A stretch of DNA of 64,000 nucleotides from Phycisphaerales bacterium. GTDB taxonomy: Bacteria > Planctomycetota > Phycisphaerae > Phycisphaerales > SM1A02. Position numbers and translations under genes: made by a program. Under the pieces are notes generated by a model, which saw only the letters and a program-made list of their open reading frames with translations, was not told where the DNA came from and searched no databases. Within the stretch, counting starts at the first letter, position 1. The number at the start of each line of letters is the position of its first letter. Where the stretch lies: contig JAQWMQ010000035.1 in the NCBI GenBank assembly GCA_029246705.1, positions 177,438 to 241,437 of the forward strand. The letters are read 5' to 3'. Positions 60,389 to 64,000 of this stretch are shown in pieces.

Positions 60389-61816
60389 TCAGGAATGGTC
60401 CCGTGCGGACTTCGAGTTCTTGGCCGAAAAGAAGCCTTCGATGTCTTCCAGCTTGGCGCCCTTGGTCTCAGGCAGCTTCAGATAGATGAAGATGATCGCG
60501 ACGATGTTGGACCCAGCGAAGATCCAGAACACCGAGCTGGTTCCCAGGCTCTTGTTTTCCAGGACCGTGAGCGTGAAGAGCGCGACGATGAACGCTCCGG
60601 TCCAGTTCGCCGCAGTGGCCACGCCGACGCAGGCACTTCGGACACCAGCCGGGAAGATCTCGGAGATCACCAACCAGACCAACGGGCCCAGGCTGAAGGC
60701 GAAGGCGATGATCGCGAGGAAGATCATGACCAGGGCGAAGATCCCCGCCATCGGTACGGAACCGGTGCCATCAGCGGCAGCAGCCCCGGTTGGGATCCAG
60801 AAGGCGAAGATCCCGATACCGATCTGGGAGAGCATCATCAGCGAGGTGCCTGCAAGCAGGAGAACCCGCCGGCCAAGCCGGTCAACCAACCAGATCGCGA
60901 TGAAGGTCGCCAGGACGTTGACCACGCCGATCATGGCGGTCAACAGGTATTCATGCTTCACCAGGCCGATCTCTTTGAGGATCTCAGGCGCGTAGAACAT
61001 GATCGCATTGATGCCCGAGAACTGCTGGAGGAGGGCCAGGCCAAAGGCCAGGAACAAGGCACGACGGACGGCCGGGCTGCGACTGAGTTCGGTCAACAGA
61101 TGCTCACCGGCCTCCTCCTTGACTCGGACCTTGATCGCTTCGAGTTCGGATTTCGCCGCAGTGTCGGACCCGGTGGTTCGTTTGAGAACACCAAGTGCCG
61201 TATCCACTCGGCCACGACCAACCAACCACCGGGGGCTGGGCGGCATGACCAACATGCCGAAGACCAGACCAAGCCCCAGGACAATGCCAATCCCGAAATG
61301 GATACGCCATAAATCAGGCATGGCGAGCCCGATCAGGAAGGCGATCAATATGCCGAGGGTGATGGCCAACTGGTAGAGGCTCACCATGGCTCCGCGCGAC
61401 CATGGTGCTGCGATTTCAGCGATGTACAAGGGGCCGGCCACCGAGGAAAACCCCACGCCCAACCCCATCATGATGCGAAAGGCAGTGATCATCCAAAAGT
61501 CGTAGGACAGAGAACACCCAAGGCATCCAACGGCGAAAAGGATTCCGCCCCAGACATTGGTCCACCGGCGACCGATTCGATCGCACAGCTTGCCTGCCAC
61601 GATCGCTCCGGCAAAGGAGCCCGCCAGCACCGCCGCCACGACCACCTCGATCTCGAAGGTACCGAGCTTGAAAGCGTTCTTGACCCCTTCCTTGGCAAAG
61701 GAGATGACCCCGATGTCGTAGCCGAACATCAGACCACCGACGGCGGCGACAAGCGCCACCGCAACGGTATAGGAGCCTGATCTGGCCTGAACGTCCTTGC
61801 TCTGGGCAGTTGTCAT
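60389..61816 (-). CDS. MFS sugar-porter family transporter
   Basis: 475 residues from ATG 61816, with GGAGAG 6 bases upstream. Twelve membrane helices. VGGLMFGYDIGVISFAKEG, DRIGRRWTNVWGG, DRLGRRVLLLAGT and the C-terminal LPETKGAKLEDIEGFF are sugar-porter signatures. QQFSGINAIMFYAPEI matches the QQ-sugar-binding helix 7. A hexose or pentose proton symporter is likely, and specificity cannot be read. Divergent from miaB. Confidence 0.92.
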   Translation of the reverse strand: MTTAQSKDVQARSGSYTVAVALVAAVGGLMFGYDIGVISFAKEGVKNAFKLGTFEIEVVVAAVLAGSFAGAIVAGKLCDRIGRRWTNVWGGILFAVGCLGCSLSYDFWMITAFRIMMGLGVGFSSVAGPLYIAEIAAPWSRGAMVSLYQLAITLGILIAFLIGLAMPDLWRIHFGIGIVLGLGLVFGMLVMPPSPRWLVGRGRVDTALGVLKRTTGSDTAAKSELEAIKVRVKEEAGEHLLTELSRSPAVRRALFLAFGLALLQQFSGINAIMFYAPEILKEIGLVKHEYLLTAMIGVVNVLATFIAIWLVDRLGRRVLLLAGTSLMMLSQIGIGIFAFWIPTGAAAADGTGSVPMAGIFALVMIFLAIIAFAFSLGPLVWLVISEIFPAGVRSACVGVATAANWTGAFIVALFTLTVLENKSLGTSSVFWIFAGSNIVAIIFIYLKLPETKGAKLEDIEGFFSAKNSKSARDHS

Positions 61817-61922
61817 GCATCTCTCCAAGGCTGTCGTGAAGTACTTCCGCACCGAAGCGGGTACCTCGCGGGGGAGTCATAGGATTCCTGCGTTACGATA
61901 AGTGATTCGAGGAACTTCGTAC

Positions 61923-63599
61923 GTGCAACAACAATCGGTCTATCTAGAAACCTTCGGCTGCCAGATGAACGAACTGGACAGCGAACTCGTGCAAGGGCAG
62001 CTCGAAGCCCTGGGCTATCGGTTCACGAAGGACGATCTGGAAGCCGATATCGTCCTCTACAACACCTGCAGCGTACGAGAACAGGCTGAAAACAAGGCGC
62101 TCAGCCGAGTAGGGATCATTTCACAGCGCAAGCGGGATGGCGCCCCGATCATTCTCGGGGTCCTGGGCTGCATGGCTGAAAGGGATGGCAAGGACATGAT
62201 CCGCCGCCACCCCCAGATCGACCTGATGTGCGGCCCCAGCCAGCTGGATCGGCTGCCGATGCTGTTGGACAATGTCGCCAAGGCTCGAACCTCGGACCTG
62301 GCGCAAGCCGTTTCAGTCGGAGATCGAGTGGCTCTGACCGGAGCAGGTTCCCGCCGATCAACCGCCTTGGAGGCCGCTGAGGACTCACTAGAGATTCTCG
62401 ATCTCTCCCGGGCCTTCAACCCAGATCGAGGCGCAAAGTCAGGTGGTCGTAGTGCTTATGTTCGCATCACCAGGGGCTGCAACAAGTTCTGCACCTACTG
62501 CGTGGTCCCGCATACCCGCGGGGCTGAAGTCCACCGCCCACCCTCTGAAATCATCGCTGAGTGCCAGCAACTGGCTGATCAGGGCGTGCTTGAAATCACC
62601 CTGCTGGGTCAAACCGTCAATCACTACCGGTACACCCACGGCACCGCAGTGACCTTGGATGGGCGGGAAGTCGCCCAGGTCGGACCCGGCTTGAAAGCTT
62701 TCAGGCAGGAGCACACCAGCGCTCAGCATGCAACGGGCAGCCGAACCACGAGCTTTGCCGATCTGCTCGAGCAGATCCACGACGCCGTTCCAGCGATCCA
62801 GAGGCTTCGTTTCGTGACCAGCTATCCCAAGGATTTTGGAGATGACATCCTGGCGATCATGGCCGATAAGCCTCGTATATGCCCATACTTGCATGTACCT
62901 GCCCAGTCAGGGTCTGATCGCATGCTCAAGCTGATGAATCGCGGGTACACGGTCGAGGAGTACCTGGCATTCATCAAGAGGGCCATCACGCTGGTTCCAG
63001 ACATCTCCATCGCCGGCGACATCATTGTTGGCTTTCCCGGGGAGACGGATGAGGACTTTCAGGCCACCGTGGAACTGCTCAAGCAGGTCCCCTTCAAGAA
63101 CAACTTCATCTTCAAATACTCCCCACGCCCCGGGACAGTCGCCATCACGCGCTTTGAGGATGACATTCCCGACGCAGTGAAGCGCGAGCGCAACAACCAC
63201 CTCCTGGCAGTTCAGGCAGAGGTCAGCGAAGCTGTCCATGCCCGCTGGAGCGGCCGTACGGTGGATGTCCTGGTCGAGCAGGTCAGTAAGCGCGACCAGG
63301 CCAAGATCGGCAGCCGAGGCTCAATGAAGAAGACATTGCCCGGTGGGGTCCCCCTGACCGCTCGAGGCGCAACCCTGGACAGCCCAGTTGTGGAGTCCAG
63401 CGTCCGAGAACCAAACCCCGAGATTCCGGCACAACCGGTCCAACTGTCAGGAAGGACCGCTGGTGACCTCATCACGTTCTTTGATTCGCCAAAGGGAGTT
63501 GACCCGCTCGAGCTTGTTGGTACGATACAAACCGTACTGGTCGAGGAAACCGGCGTTCTAAGCCTCTCCGGCCAGCTACAACCCCCGTTGCCTGGGTAA
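61923..63599 (+). CDS. miaB: tRNA-2-methylthio-N6-dimethylallyladenosine synthase, long form
   Basis: 558 residues from GTG 61923, with AGGA about 9 bases upstream. GTG 61902 is an alternative. A double Fe-S radical-SAM methylthiotransferase. MTTase domain with ETFGCQMNELDSELV, YNTCSVREQAENKA and GVLGCMAERDG; radical SAM CNKFCTYC in RGCNKFCTYCVVP; QSGSDRMLKLMNRGY and IIVGFPGETDEDF. A ~35-residue insert follows LLGQTVNHYRY, and the C-terminal TRAM region carries ~70 extra residues (LDSPVVESSVREPNPEIPAQ). Family norm is ~440-475. GC and codon use are visibly less biased than in neighbours. Confidence 0.95.
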   Translation: MQQQSVYLETFGCQMNELDSELVQGQLEALGYRFTKDDLEADIVLYNTCSVREQAENKALSRVGIISQRKRDGAPIILGVLGCMAERDGKDMIRRHPQIDLMCGPSQLDRLPMLLDNVAKARTSDLAQAVSVGDRVALTGAGSRRSTALEAAEDSLEILDLSRAFNPDRGAKSGGRSAYVRITRGCNKFCTYCVVPHTRGAEVHRPPSEIIAECQQLADQGVLEITLLGQTVNHYRYTHGTAVTLDGREVAQVGPGLKAFRQEHTSAQHATGSRTTSFADLLEQIHDAVPAIQRLRFVTSYPKDFGDDILAIMADKPRICPYLHVPAQSGSDRMLKLMNRGYTVEEYLAFIKRAITLVPDISIAGDIIVGFPGETDEDFQATVELLKQVPFKNNFIFKYSPRPGTVAITRFEDDIPDAVKRERNNHLLAVQAEVSEAVHARWSGRTVDVLVEQVSKRDQAKIGSRGSMKKTLPGGVPLTARGATLDSPVVESSVREPNPEIPAQPVQLSGRTAGDLITFFDSPKGVDPLELVGTIQTVLVEETGVLSLSGQLQPPLPG

Positions 63600-63666
63600 T
63601 GGCAATGACATAGGGCGGGAAAAGGGACCCGATCGCCACTTCGGCTGATTGGATTACCTGCCCAAA

Positions 63667-63726
63667 TAAGCGTTTTCCGGCTTACCCCCGCAAACAGGGG
63701 CATTTGTTACTTTTGCTCTTTTTTGG
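63667..63726 (+). terminator. Tandem small hairpins with T-rich tail after miaB
   Basis: Stem TAAGC/GCTTA (63667-63671 with 63680-63684) is followed by a CCCC/GGGG stem (63686-63689 with 63697-63700), then a T-rich tract to ~63724. Plausible terminator for miaB, or an attenuator-like element. Confidence 0.4.
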
Positions 63727-63800
63727 CTGCATTGTCTTGACCATGCCCTGGTAGTCACTACCTTGATGGAGTGATTCTAAATATTAAGAGGTGTGAAAAG

Positions 63801-63846
63801 GTCTTCTAGAAGACGACACCAGTTCGTACGGAGGATTCTCGTACGA
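63801..63846 (+). promoter_or_regulatory. Two adjacent palindromes upstream of the last gene
   Basis: A perfect 14-base palindrome GTCTTCTAGAAGAC (63801-63814) is followed 9 bases later by a hairpin TCGTACG/CGTACGA (63824-63830 with 63840-63846) whose loop starts GAGGATTC. Either DNA operators or 5' mRNA hairpins. Confidence 0.45.
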
Positions 63847-63864
63847 GAAAGGGCAGATTAAGAG

Positions 63865-64000
63865 ATGAACAAGGCTTCCCTCATTACAGCAGCAGCGACC
63901 CTCACCCTCACGGGCGCAGCTATGGCAGGTTCGGGTTTTACAGGTTTCACGGGAGTTGTCGCTGATTACGACGACGGCTTCGGCGGAAACTGGACGACCA
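63865..64000 (+). CDS. Secreted protein, 5' end only
   Basis: 45 residues before the window ends, so partial. MNKASLITAAATLTLTGAAM with cleavage near AMA is a clear Sec signal peptide. The mature start GSGFTGFTGVVADYDDGFG is glycine- and aspartate-rich. In planctomycetes such starts often belong to PEP-CTERM-type extracellular proteins, but the C-terminus needed to test that is absent. A 265-base gap with two palindromes precedes it. Confidence 0.7.
   Translation, partial: MNKASLITAAATLTLTGAAMAGSGFTGFTGVVADYDDGFGGNWTT

Overview
The window looks like a mostly housekeeping stretch of a high-GC (roughly 60-65%) Planctomycetes chromosome, most likely Phycisphaerae. This is an inference from the gene mix, not from an rRNA. 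The mix includes peptidoglycan genes (alr, murA, ftsW, murG), the futalosine menaquinone gene mqnA, a long-form ThiE with an N-terminal extra domain, a fibro-slime protein, a ThuA-type protein, a 66-residue membrane protein between YgfZ and HMG-CoA lyase, and a large multi-HTH sigma-like regulator. No rRNA operon, insertion sequence, prophage or CRISPR array was seen. Gene density is high and operons are short, often with 4- or 8-base start/stop overlaps.

Layout. 1-3.6 kb: the 3' end of an autotransporter-like outer-membrane protein, a small unknown gene and a secreted ThuA-like protein. 3.6-9.9 kb: a small membrane protein, a tRNA cluster (Thr, Tyr, Pro) with a strong terminator, mnmG, a monooxygenase-fold membrane protein, an M17 aminopeptidase, and rpiB coupled to a YwlE-type phosphatase. 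10-18.6 kb: unknown small proteins, dnaN, a thiol-redox module (DsbD alpha-domain protein, redoxin, rhodanese lipoprotein), then thiE-MBL hydrolase-atpG, and Mn-type sodA. 18.6-25.8 kb: a lipoprotein, amidohydrolase-moaC-M50 protease, the rpsP-trmD-rplS-queD run and an HNH endonuclease. 25.8-32.4 kb: a CPBP protease, rplM-rpsI, and the alr-mqnA-regulator operon. 32.5-41.3 kb: DEAD-box helicase-psuG, rho with its own leader, two MCE (MlaD-like) proteins coupled to a SpoU methyltransferase, and murA. 41.6-49.9 kb: fibro-slime protein, ferredoxin-NADP reductase, HEAT protein-sirtuin-fumarase, a TPR protein and rpsR. 50-57 kb: chagasin-type inhibitor plus C26 amidotransferase, a receiver-like protein plus GGDEF cyclase, a phosphoesterase, ygfZ-membrane protein-HMG-CoA lyase. 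57-64 kb: M42 peptidase, ftsW-murG, a sugar transporter, miaB, and the 5' end of a secreted protein behind two adjacent palindromes.

The genes serve translation and tRNA modification (mnmG, trmD, miaB, queD, psuG, SpoU methylase, four ribosomal proteins), envelope building (alr, murA, ftsW, murG, MCE pair, autotransporter) and redox or central metabolism (fumC, FNR, mqnA, sodA, HMG-CoA lyase, atpG). The most unusual items are the HTH-array sigma-like protein at 28591-30222, a Rho factor whose primary RNA-binding domain is heavily altered, the receiver-like/GGDEF pair at 51333-53466, a PsuG with an insertion in its N-terminal region, and genes with -10 boxes so close to the start codon that leaderless transcripts are expected.
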